Assembly (NCBI RefSeq): GCF_018130765.1
Contig: NZ_JAFCJZ010000039.1
Location: 1 to 48,001 of the forward strand
DNA: 48,001 nucleotides
DNA from: Bradyrhizobium iriomotense
GTDB taxonomy: Bacteria; Pseudomonadota; Alphaproteobacteria; Rhizobiales; Xanthobacteraceae
Reading direction: 5' to 3'
The notes under the pieces were generated by a model that worked only from the letters and a program-made list of their open reading frames with translations, did no database searches and was not told the origin of the DNA. A program made the translations under genes and the position numbers. Positions 41,261 through 48,001 of this stretch are shown here, in pieces. The first letter of the stretch is position 1. Each line of letters opens with the position of its first letter.

Positions 41261-42106
41261 CTACTCCCCCTTCACAAACCTCGCGAACGCATCCGCATAG
41301 TCCGGATGCCAGCGCGACAATGGCGGGCGGTTCTCGACGATGTCGCCGGCCGCCCACAGCATGCGCTTCTCGTCGAGCGCGCGCGGCACGTCGTTGTCCG
41401 GGCACAGGATGTAGAAGTCGCCGGCCTCTAGCCGCGCCAGCATGAAATCCACGGTCTGCTCCGGTGTCCAGGCGCCGACCGGTTTTTCGGTGCGGCCCTT
41501 CGCGGTCAGGCCGGTGAAGACGAATCCCGGGATGAGCAAATGCGCCGTGACGTGACAATCTTCTGTGTTCCGCAGTTCGTGCTGGAGCGCCTCGGTGAAC
41601 GCCTTCACGCCGGCCTTGGAGACGTTGTAGGCGGGATCGCCGGGCGGCGTGGTGATGCCCTGCTTGGAACCGGTGTTGATGATGAGGCCTACCTTGCCGC
41701 GCGCGATCATGCTCGGCGCGAAGATGCGCGAGCCGTTGATGATGCCCCACATGTTGACGCCGATGATGCGCTGCCAATTGTCTGATACGCCGAACAGCGA
41801 GCTGCCCGGCTGGATCCCGGCATTGTTCATGAGGATGTCGGTGCCGCCGTAATGCGCGCCCACGGCGCGTTCCAGTTCCATCACGCTTTCGGCACGGCTG
41901 ACGTCGACGGCGAACGTCATCACATGTGTGGCAGGCGTGACGGATGACAGTTTTGTGGCGGCCTCCGCCAGCCGCGCCTCGTCGACGTCGCCGATGCACA
42001 CCTTCATGCCGGCTCGCGCGAAAGCCATGGCGGCGGCAAATCCGATGCCGGATGCGCCGCCCGTGATCACGGCAACATTGTCTTTGACGATAGCGGGATG
42101 TGACAT
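41261..42106 (-). CDS. short-chain dehydrogenase/reductase
   Basis: A 281-residue classical SDR. The cofactor motif is GGASGIG (TGxxxGxG, near residue 16), followed by NNAG (about 94-97), catalytic Ser in NTGSKQG, and YNVSK with the catalytic Tyr and Lys. Asp in IGDVDE after the second strand favours NAD over NADP. The ATG at 42106 has GGAG 7 bases upstream. It is divergent from the aldehyde dehydrogenase (186 bp apart), so both may act in one alcohol/aldehyde pathway. Confidence 0.88.
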   Translation of the reverse strand: MSHPAIVKDNVAVITGGASGIGFAAAMAFARAGMKVCIGDVDEARLAEAATKLSSVTPATHVMTFAVDVSRAESVMELERAVGAHYGGTDILMNNAGIQPGSSLFGVSDNWQRIIGVNMWGIINGSRIFAPSMIARGKVGLIINTGSKQGITTPPGDPAYNVSKAGVKAFTEALQHELRNTEDCHVTAHLLIPGFVFTGLTAKGRTEKPVGAWTPEQTVDFMLARLEAGDFYILCPDNDVPRALDEKRMLWAAGDIVENRPPLSRWHPDYADAFARFVKGE

Positions 42107-42292
42107 GGTTCGTCTCCGCGGGAAGGGGCTCGCTCGAGCTATAACATGGCGCTGGCGCGAGCCTGCACAAGTCGGCATGGGAGCTCTTCGTTCCACGCTG
42201 CCTTTACGCCCCTCCGGCACCGCTGTATTCTTCCCGACCTAACGGTCCCACCGAGATCGAACTCAATCAATGACCTGACAGGGAGTGCAGTC

Positions 42293-43789
42293 ATGGCTGT
42301 GTCGCAGGCTATTCCGATCACGCGCCACCCGTTCGCCAACGGGTCGTACAAGCAGATGCTGATCGACGGCAAATGGGTCGACGCCGCCTCCGGCAGGCGC
42401 TTCGAGACCCGCAATCCCGCAACCGGCGAGCTGCTCGCAACCGTCGCCGAGGGTGACAAGGAAGATATCGACCGCGCGGTCGCTGCCGCCCGCCGTGCCT
42501 TCGAGGGGCCGTGGAGCAAAGTGAAACCGTTCGAGCGGCAGAACCTGCTGCTCAGGCTCGCCGACCTCGTCGAGAAGAATTTCGACGAATTGTCGCAGCT
42601 CGACACGCTCGACATGGGGGCGCCGCTCAGCCGCACCCGCGCCTATCGCCTGCGCGCCATCGGCATGCTGCGCTATTACGCCGGCCAGACGACGGCGATC
42701 CATGGCGAGACCATCGAGAACTCGCTGCCCGGCGAGATCTTCTCCTACACGCTGAAGGAACCAATCGGCGTCGTCGGTGCCATCATTCCCTGGAACGGAC
42801 CGCTCTCCGCGACGATCTGGAAGATTGGGCCTGCGATCGCGACCGGCTGCACCGTGGTGCTCAAGCCCGCGGAAGAGGCGCCGCTGACCTCGCTGCGCAT
42901 CGCTGAGCTCGCGATGGAGGCGGGCATTCCGCCCGGCGTCGTCAACGTCGTGCCCGGCTACGGCGAGACCGCGGGCGCCGCGCTTGCCGCGCATCACGAC
43001 GTCGACAAGGTCGCCTTCACCGGCTCGCATGTCACGGGCCAGTCGATCATCCGGGCGTCGGCCGGCAACCTCAAGCGCGTGTCGCTCGAGCTCGGCGGCA
43101 AGTCGCCGGACATCGTGTTCGCCGATGCCGATCTCGACGCGGCCGTACCCGGCGCGGCGATGGCGGTGTTCGCCAATTCCGGGCAGATCTGCAGCGCCGG
43201 CACGCGGCTGTTCGTCGAGCAGGCGATCTACGAGGAATTCGTCGGCCGCGTCGCCGAGTTCGGCAAGAAGCTGCAGGTCGGCAACGGCCTCGATCCCAAC
43301 GTGCAGATCGGCCCGCTGGTGTCCGAGCAGCAGCTCGAGCGCGTCACCGGCTATCTCGACATCGGCCAGAAGGAAGGCGCGCGGGCGCTCGCCGGCGGCG
43401 GCCGCGTCACTGAAGGCGCGCTGTCAAAAGGCTTCTTCGTGTCGCCAACGGTGTTCGCAGGCGTCCAGGACAACATGCGGATCGCGCAGGAGGAGATATT
43501 TGGTCCCGTCATCTCTGCGATCGCGTTCAAGGACATGGACGAGCTGGTCAAGCGCGCCAACAACACCACCTTCGGCCTCGGCTCCGGCCTGTGGACGCGC
43601 GATGTCACCAAGGCGCATGCGGTGGCGAAGCGCCTGCGCGCCGGCTCGGTGTGGGTGAACTGCTACCAGGCGATGGACCCGGCCGTGCCGTTCGGCGGCT
43701 ACAAGATGAGCGGCTACGGCCGCGAGTCCGGCAAGCAGCACGTCGAGGAATATCTCAACGTGAAGGCCGTCTGGATCAAGACGGCGTAA
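42293..43789 (+). CDS. NAD(P)-dependent aldehyde dehydrogenase
   Basis: A 498-residue ALDH-superfamily enzyme that oxidises an aldehyde to its acid. Active-site residues are at standard positions: Asn168 (PWNGP), Glu266 (LELGGKSP) and Cys300 (NSGQICSAGTR). The ATG at 42293 has GGGAG upstream. The flanking OYE reductase, divergent SDR and ThDP decarboxylase-like gene suggest aromatic or unsaturated aldehyde metabolism, but the substrate is not readable. Confidence 0.92.
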   Translation: MAVSQAIPITRHPFANGSYKQMLIDGKWVDAASGRRFETRNPATGELLATVAEGDKEDIDRAVAAARRAFEGPWSKVKPFERQNLLLRLADLVEKNFDELSQLDTLDMGAPLSRTRAYRLRAIGMLRYYAGQTTAIHGETIENSLPGEIFSYTLKEPIGVVGAIIPWNGPLSATIWKIGPAIATGCTVVLKPAEEAPLTSLRIAELAMEAGIPPGVVNVVPGYGETAGAALAAHHDVDKVAFTGSHVTGQSIIRASAGNLKRVSLELGGKSPDIVFADADLDAAVPGAAMAVFANSGQICSAGTRLFVEQAIYEEFVGRVAEFGKKLQVGNGLDPNVQIGPLVSEQQLERVTGYLDIGQKEGARALAGGGRVTEGALSKGFFVSPTVFAGVQDNMRIAQEEIFGPVISAIAFKDMDELVKRANNTTFGLGSGLWTRDVTKAHAVAKRLRAGSVWVNCYQAMDPAVPFGGYKMSGYGRESGKQHVEEYLNVKAVWIKTA

Positions 43790-43909
43790 CATCTGTTTCC
43801 TCCTGCGTTCCGCGGGAGGGAATATCTACTTTTTGCAGGGGCGGTGCCTTTTCGCGGGGCCGCCCCTCGCTATATGATCCGCATCCTTCCATAACCATCT
43901 GGTGCCAGC

Positions 43910-45037
43910 ATGAAATTTCCGGCGTTGTTTAGACCGTTGCAGGTCGGTCCGTACAAGCTTGCGCATCGCGTCGCGATGGCGCCGTTGACGCGCATGCGGG
44001 CCGAGCGCGAGAGCTTTTCGCCGCGACCGCTCAACGCCGAATATTACGCCCAGCGCGCCACGAAGGGCGGCCTGATCATCGCCGAAGCCTCGCCGGTGCT
44101 GTCGCACGGCCGCGGCAATCCGGCGACGCCGGGCATCTATACGGACGCGCAGATTGCCGGCTGGCGCAAGGTGACGGATGCCGTGCACGCCAAGGGCGGC
44201 ATCATCTTCCTCCAGCTCTGGCATGTCGGCCGCGTCTCGCATTCCTCCTTCCACGGCGGCGAACTGCCGGTCTCGGCCTCGGCGATCGCGATCAAGGCCG
44301 AGGGCATGAAGGCGATGACGGCCGACGGCAAGATCGCCGATTACGAGACGCCGCGCGCGCTGGAGACGGAGGAGGTCAAGGACATCGTCGAGGCCTTCCG
44401 GCAGGGCGCGAAGAACGCGCTCGCCGCCGGCTTCGACGGCGTCGAGATCCACGGTGCCAATGGCTATTTGCTCGAGCAGTTCCTGCAGTCGCGCAGCAAC
44501 CAGCGCACCGATCAATATGGCGGCGGAATCGAGAACCGCGCGCGGCTGCTGCTGGAGGTCACGCAGGCCGCGATCGACGTCTGGGGTGCGAGCCGCGTCG
44601 CCGTGCGGCTGTCGCCCCACGGTATTGCCAATGATTCCGGCGAGCCCGATCCGATGCCGCTCTATACGCATGTGGTGAAGGCGCTCGACAAGCTCGGGTT
44701 GGCATACCTGCACTTCATCGAGCCGCGCTCCAGCGGCGCCGGCCGCGCCGACGTCCATTGGGAGAATGTGCCGTCCGCGATGGTGCTGTTCCGTCCGCAC
44801 TACAGCGGCGTGCTGATGACCGCCGGCGGCTTTACTGGTGAGACCGCGAACGCGGCGATCGCCGACGGACATGCCGACATCATCGCCTTCGGCCGCATCT
44901 TCATCTCCAATCCGGATTTGCCGCGGCGCCTGGAGCGTGACTATCCGATCACGCCGTATAACCGCGCGACGTTTTATGGCGGCGAGGAGAAGGGGTACAC
45001 GGATTATCCGGTGTATGACGAACTGACGCCGGCGTAG
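43910..45037 (+). CDS. Old Yellow Enzyme family alkene reductase
   Basis: A 375-residue FMN-dependent ene-reductase. It has PLTRMRA (25-31, FMN contact), LQLWHVGR (101-108), the substrate-binding His181/Asn184 pair and Tyr186 (HGANGYLLEQFL), SNQRTDQYGG, and the C-terminal GRIFISNPDL flavin site. It reduces activated C=C bonds (enals, enones, nitro-compounds) with NADPH. It lies 120 bp after the aldehyde dehydrogenase on the same strand. Confidence 0.93.
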   Translation: MKFPALFRPLQVGPYKLAHRVAMAPLTRMRAERESFSPRPLNAEYYAQRATKGGLIIAEASPVLSHGRGNPATPGIYTDAQIAGWRKVTDAVHAKGGIIFLQLWHVGRVSHSSFHGGELPVSASAIAIKAEGMKAMTADGKIADYETPRALETEEVKDIVEAFRQGAKNALAAGFDGVEIHGANGYLLEQFLQSRSNQRTDQYGGGIENRARLLLEVTQAAIDVWGASRVAVRLSPHGIANDSGEPDPMPLYTHVVKALDKLGLAYLHFIEPRSSGAGRADVHWENVPSAMVLFRPHYSGVLMTAGGFTGETANAAIADGHADIIAFGRIFISNPDLPRRLERDYPITPYNRATFYGGEEKGYTDYPVYDELTPA

Positions 45038-45045
45038 CCCGAGTG

Positions 45046-45132
45046 TCGTAGCCCGGATGAGCGAAGCGATATCCGGGACCCTTCGCCTGAGCTCCGATCT
45101 TCCCGGATGTCGCTTCGCTCATCCGGGCTACG
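45046..45132. repeat. GTAGCCCGGATGAGCGAAGCG palindromic repeat
   Basis: The left arm (GTAGCCCGGATGAGCGAAGC, from 45048) and the right arm ending at 45131 are inverted copies around a short centre. It looks like the common Bradyrhizobium intergenic palindrome. Confidence 0.85.
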
Positions 45133-45167
45133 GGGCTATTGTGTGACTCGGACGTCACCACAAATTC

Positions 45168-45247
45168 CGTCATTGCGAGCGTAGCGAAGCAATCCAGCAT
45201 CTCTCCGCTGAAGCTGTCTGGATTGCTTCGCTGCGCTCGCAATGACG
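45168..45247. repeat. CGTCATTGCGAGCG palindromic repeat, copy 2
   Basis: Same element as 17683-17763, with arms CGTCATTGCGAGCGTAGCG... and its complement ending at 45247, and a different loop. Its right end lies 15 bases before the start of the GFA-family gene, next to that gene's ribosome site. Confidence 0.85.
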
Positions 45248-45262
45248 ACGGAGAGACTTACC

Positions 45263-45766
45263 ATGGCCAAAGCCGCAGCCGCCGCAGGAACAGCCACCGG
45301 CCAGTGCCTCTGCGGCAAGGTCACCTTTGAGATCGACGTCCCCGCGCGCTGGGCGTGGCATGATCACTCTGCCGCCAGCCGCCGCGCCCACGGCGCGGCT
45401 TACGCGACCTATATCGGCAGCTGGAAGAAGCGCTTTCGCATCACATCCGGCAAGACCGCGCTGACCCGCTACGAGGACAAGGCGACGAAGACCGCGCGCA
45501 GCTTCTGCTCGAACTGCGGCACGCCGATCGCCTATGAGCGTCCGCGTGGGCCGCACATGGTCAACATCCCCCGCGCGCTGTTCAAGGAGCGTACCGGCCG
45601 CCAGCCGCTCTATCACATCGCCATCGAGGAGCTGCAGGAATGGGCCTATACCGGCGAGCCGCTGGTGCCGCTGAAAGGCTTTCCCGGCGTGGTTTGGCAG
45701 CGCTCGAAAAAGAAGAAGCGCGCGGGCGGCGAGGACCCGTTCGAGCTCGGGCGCGAGGAGATCTAG
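45263..45766 (+). CDS. GFA/CENP-V-fold protein without the catalytic-zinc cysteines
   Basis: A 167-residue protein of the glutathione-dependent formaldehyde-activating (GFA) fold. The structural zinc site is intact: Cys15, Cys17 (CLCGKV) and Cys82, Cys85 (FCSNCGTPI). The middle CxCxxC that binds the second zinc is replaced by HDHSAAS (33-39), so normal GFA chemistry is unlikely. A basic KKKKRAGG segment near the C-terminus could bind nucleic acid. The ATG at 45263 has GGAGAG upstream. Formaldehyde detoxification should not be assumed. Confidence 0.8.
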   Translation: MAKAAAAAGTATGQCLCGKVTFEIDVPARWAWHDHSAASRRAHGAAYATYIGSWKKRFRITSGKTALTRYEDKATKTARSFCSNCGTPIAYERPRGPHMVNIPRALFKERTGRQPLYHIAIEELQEWAYTGEPLVPLKGFPGVVWQRSKKKKRAGGEDPFELGREEI

Positions 45767-45792
45767 CGCGGGCCGCACACTCCGCTCTCCGT

Positions 45793-45948
45793 GCCCCGGA
45801 CGCCGCGCAGCGCCTCCCCGGCGATGCGAAGCATCGTCCGGTGCGGCGGTGCGCTGCTGAGCCGGGGCCCATGCGGCAACGGACTCCGCGCGAATCTGGG
45901 TCCCGGCTCTGCGTCGCAACGTTGCACGCTGCGCCGCGTCCGGGACAC
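45793..45948. repeat. CCCCGGACGC...GCGTCCGGGAC intergenic repeat
   Basis: The ends CCCCGGACGC and GCGTCCGGG are inverted, and the interior is rich in GCGAAGCATCG-like short palindromes. It occupies much of the 289-bp gap before the ThDP enzyme gene, and no gene was seen in it. Confidence 0.65.
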
Positions 45949-46055
45949 GAGACTGTCATACGCAACGCAGCCATGACCGCGCTTCCTTGCGCGCATCCTC
46001 CCACTTCGGCCATCATGCCTCCGTCCTTGCGGCAACGTCCGCTCCTGGAGGAAAC

Positions 46056-47717
46056 ATGAAGAACAAGATCACCGGCCGCTCCGCCTTTCTCGCGCTGCTC
46101 AAGGACGAGGGCATCACGCACCTGTTTGGCAATCCCGGCACCACCGAGCTGCCGATCATGCATGCGCTGAAGGACCATCCCGATCTCACCTACGTGATGG
46201 CGATGCAGGAGAGCCTGGTGGTCGCGATCGCCGATGGCTACAGCCGCGCCTCCGGAAAGCTCGTCGCCTGCAACGTTCACGTCGCGCCCGGTCTCGGTAA
46301 TGCCATGGGCTCGCTCTACAACGCCCAGTTCACGGGCACGCCGATGATCCTCACCGCCGGACAGCAGGAGCAGGGCCACGGCCTGATGGAGCCGGTGCTC
46401 TACGGCCCGCTGGTGCGGATGGCCGAGCCGCTGGTGAAATGGGCGGTCGAGGTGACGCGGCTGGAGGATCTGCCGCGCATCGTGCGCCGTGCCGCCAAGG
46501 TCGCGATGACGCCGCCGACCGGGCCGGTGTTCATCTCGCTGCCAGGCGACATCCTCAACACCGAAGCCGGCATCGATCTCGGCCACTCCACCCGTATCGA
46601 TGCGCGCACAAGGCCGTCGGATGAAGCGCTGAAGGCGTTTGCCGCACGGCTGCTCAAGGCCGAACGTCCCGTGGTCGTCACCATGGACGAGGTGGTCAAG
46701 AGTGACGCCCTGAAGGAGGCCGCTGAACTCGCCGAGCTGCTCGGCGCGGCAGCCTATCAATCCTCGACGCCCTATGGCTCGCACTTCCTCTCGGAGAGCC
46801 CGAGCTTCGTCGGCACGCTGGCGCGTGTGCAGAAGGCGGCGCGCGATACGCTCGCACCTTACGATCTCCTGATCGCGCTCGGCGGCGATCCCCTGCGGAT
46901 GTCTGTCTATAGCGAGGTCGATGCGCTGCCTGATGGACTCGGCGTCGTGCAGGTCGGCCTCGTCGATTGGGAGATCGCCAAGAACTACGGTGTGGAGATC
47001 GCGCTGAAGGCGGATCTGAAGGAGACGCTGCGCGCATTGATCCCGGTGCTGAAGGAGATGGGCGGTGCAACACTGGCGAGCCGTGCGAAACAGCGTCTCG
47101 CCGAACTCGCGCCGAAGAACTGGAGCGCGCGGCGCGCCGCGCTGGTCGAGCAGATCGGCAAGAGTAGAGGCCGCAACCCCATCGATCCCGATTTCCTGGT
47201 GCTGCAAATGGTCGAGGCCATGCCCGACCATGCGATCCTCGTCGATGAAGGACTCACCTCCAGCCGCCAAGTGACGGCCCTGCGTCCGCACCGCGATCGC
47301 TACGGCTATCACGGCCTTGCCTCCGGCGGCATCGGCTGGGGCCTGCCGGCCTCCGTCGGCGTCAGCATTGCCAATCCCGATCGTCCCGTCGTGTGCTTCT
47401 CCGGCGACGGCAGTGCGATGTATTCGATCCAGTCGCTGTGGACCGCGGCGCATCACAAGCTGCCGCTCAACGTCGTCATCGCCAACAATGGCGGCTACCG
47501 CATCATCAAGCAGCGCCTGCTCGCCTTCCACGGCGACGACAATTACGTCGGCATGGATTTCGTCGATCCGCCCGTGGATTTTGCCGGTGTCGCCAAGGCA
47601 CTCGGCTGCGAGGCGATCAAGATCAGCGATCCCAGCGAATTGAAGGCGACGCTGGCGTCGGCGTTCGGCCGGCCCGGCACCAAGCTGATCGAGGTGATGG
47701 TGGACGGGAAGGTGTAG
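46056..47717 (+). CDS. ThDP-dependent enzyme, benzoylformate-decarboxylase-like
   Basis: A 553-residue thiamine-diphosphate enzyme of the acetolactate synthase/decarboxylase superfamily. It has FGNPGTTELP (24-33), catalytic Glu52 (MAMQES) and the cofactor motif GDGS...NNGGYRI in the C-terminal third. The N-terminal half follows benzoylformate decarboxylase (NVHVAPGLGNAMG, with His75 at the place of His70), but Ser26 is Thr29 and the region of His281 has no His. It is therefore a relative and not clearly that enzyme. The ATG at 46056 has a perfect GGAGGA site. A 2-oxo-acid decarboxylase or carboligase role is likely. Confidence 0.82.
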   Translation: MKNKITGRSAFLALLKDEGITHLFGNPGTTELPIMHALKDHPDLTYVMAMQESLVVAIADGYSRASGKLVACNVHVAPGLGNAMGSLYNAQFTGTPMILTAGQQEQGHGLMEPVLYGPLVRMAEPLVKWAVEVTRLEDLPRIVRRAAKVAMTPPTGPVFISLPGDILNTEAGIDLGHSTRIDARTRPSDEALKAFAARLLKAERPVVVTMDEVVKSDALKEAAELAELLGAAAYQSSTPYGSHFLSESPSFVGTLARVQKAARDTLAPYDLLIALGGDPLRMSVYSEVDALPDGLGVVQVGLVDWEIAKNYGVEIALKADLKETLRALIPVLKEMGGATLASRAKQRLAELAPKNWSARRAALVEQIGKSRGRNPIDPDFLVLQMVEAMPDHAILVDEGLTSSRQVTALRPHRDRYGYHGLASGGIGWGLPASVGVSIANPDRPVVCFSGDGSAMYSIQSLWTAAHHKLPLNVVIANNGGYRIIKQRLLAFHGDDNYVGMDFVDPPVDFAGVAKALGCEAIKISDPSELKATLASAFGRPGTKLIEVMVDGKV

Positions 47718-47736
47718 GGCGCCGCGCACTCCGCTC

Positions 47737-47884
47737 TGCTCCCTCCCCCCTTGCGGGGGAGGGCGGGGGAGAGGGGTAGCCCAGGAGGCGGTGCCGCCGT
47801 CGTCGAGAACAGGTCGTGCGCTGCAGAGAGAGTCCCCGTGTGGCACCCCTCTCCCTAGCCCTCCCCCGCAAGGTAGGGCTATCG
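47737..47884. repeat. GC-rich repeat cluster at the window end
   Basis: Two inverted units: CTCCCTCCCCCCTTGCGG... ending GAGGGGTAGCCCAGGA, then GAGAGTCCCCGTGTGG...CCCGCAAGGTAGGG, ending in ATCGCATATGG as in the clusters at 10.7 and 27.7 kb. It abuts the partial gene at 47879. Confidence 0.75.
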
Positions 47885-48001
47885 CATATGGGCAAGGACG
47901 GTGAGGAGGAAGTCGTTATTCCATCTCGCCTGGAGCATTTTGTGGCTGATGCGGGCCGGACCAGGCGTGGCTTGCAGGGCATTGATGGCCAGCTTGCGGA
48001 T
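47879..48001 (-). CDS. partial C-terminus, possibly ISAs1-family transposase
   Basis: An open frame entering from the right edge, with 40 residues before a TAG. It contains IRKLAINAL, a basic middle, and ends ARWNNDFLLTVLAHMR. The pattern 'R-(L)-A-N-L ... A-W-(D/N)-(D)-(F/Y)-L-L-x-(L)L' recalls the end of ISAs1/H-repeat transposases. The last codons coincide with the repeat end ATCGCATATG. The assignment is tentative because only the tail is present. Confidence 0.4.
   Translation of the reverse strand: MRKLAINALQATPGPARISHKMLQARWNNDFLLTVLAHMR

Noticed and set aside
46056..47717. Firm call of benzoylformate decarboxylase (mdlC)
   Set aside because: Ser26 is Thr and the His281 region has no His, so only the broader family is supported.
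45582..47846. Minus-strand open frame of 754 codons
   Set aside because: Antisense to the GFA-like and ThDP genes and runs through two repeats; composition is that of a shadow frame.
1..48001. CRISPR array
   Set aside because: No regularly spaced direct repeats with unique spacers; all repeats seen are inverted or dispersed.

Overview
The window is a GC-rich alphaproteobacterial chromosome segment, almost certainly from Bradyrhizobium or a very close relative. The evidence is the gene content (a class A small heat-shock gene behind a ROSE-like RNA thermometer, CpdR, TTGCAC-N17 promoters, TctC-type orphan binding proteins) and the many short palindromic intergenic repeats of the kind scattered through Bradyrhizobium genomes. 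About 45 genes are supported. There is no prophage, no CRISPR array and no complete insertion sequence. The last 123 bases hold the 3' end of what may be an ISAs1-type transposase gene.

Layout. 1-5.7 kb: a secreted alpha/beta hydrolase, hsp20 with its thermometer, a lysophospholipase-like hydrolase, and a large membrane-anchored di-heme cytochrome c peroxidase-like protein with an unusual N-terminal domain. 5.8-12.8 kb: a class III cyclase/TPR protein, a LysE exporter, a TauE-like exporter divergent from a LysR regulator, a TctC binding protein and a HisN-type phosphatase. 12.8-17.7 kb: a newly defined small RNA candidate, N-formylglutamate amidohydrolase, cpdR, tRNA-Val(GAC), a putative heme-binding-like protein, and an ATC-hydrolase-family gene overlapping a small secreted protein gene.

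17.8-24.1 kb: a Nudix hydrolase, then ubiX-ubiD divergent from ubiT-ubiU-ubiV. The latter three are the genes of oxygen-independent ubiquinone synthesis, and every iron-sulfur cysteine is in place. A mandelate-racemase homologue follows in which the catalytic Lys166 position is Arg. 24.3-30.4 kb: a c-heme-sensing adenylate/guanylate cyclase, an orphan branched-chain/urea-type binding protein, an esterase-fold protein that has lost its catalytic residues, small secreted and DUF3606/lysine-tail proteins, and a 46-residue membrane peptide.

30.4-41.1 kb: an operon of a DUF4173 membrane protein, an OmpR-type regulator and a CreC-like kinase; a membrane-anchored GH3 enzyme; a hydantoinase plus peptide-type binding protein; and a compact envelope-stress module in which a TetR regulator faces pspA-yiaA across three evenly built palindromic operators. 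41.2-48 kb: an SDR, an aldehyde dehydrogenase, an Old Yellow Enzyme, a GFA-fold protein lacking the catalytic-zinc cysteines, and a benzoylformate-decarboxylase-like ThDP enzyme.

The items most worth following up are the small RNA at 13108-13196 (strong promoter, two CCUCC anti-Shine-Dalgarno segments, strong terminator), the TetR/pspA operator array, the heme-thiolate-like domain fused to a di-heme peroxidase, the natural K166R mandelate-racemase homologue, and the ~250-bp inverted repeat pair 17 kb apart.
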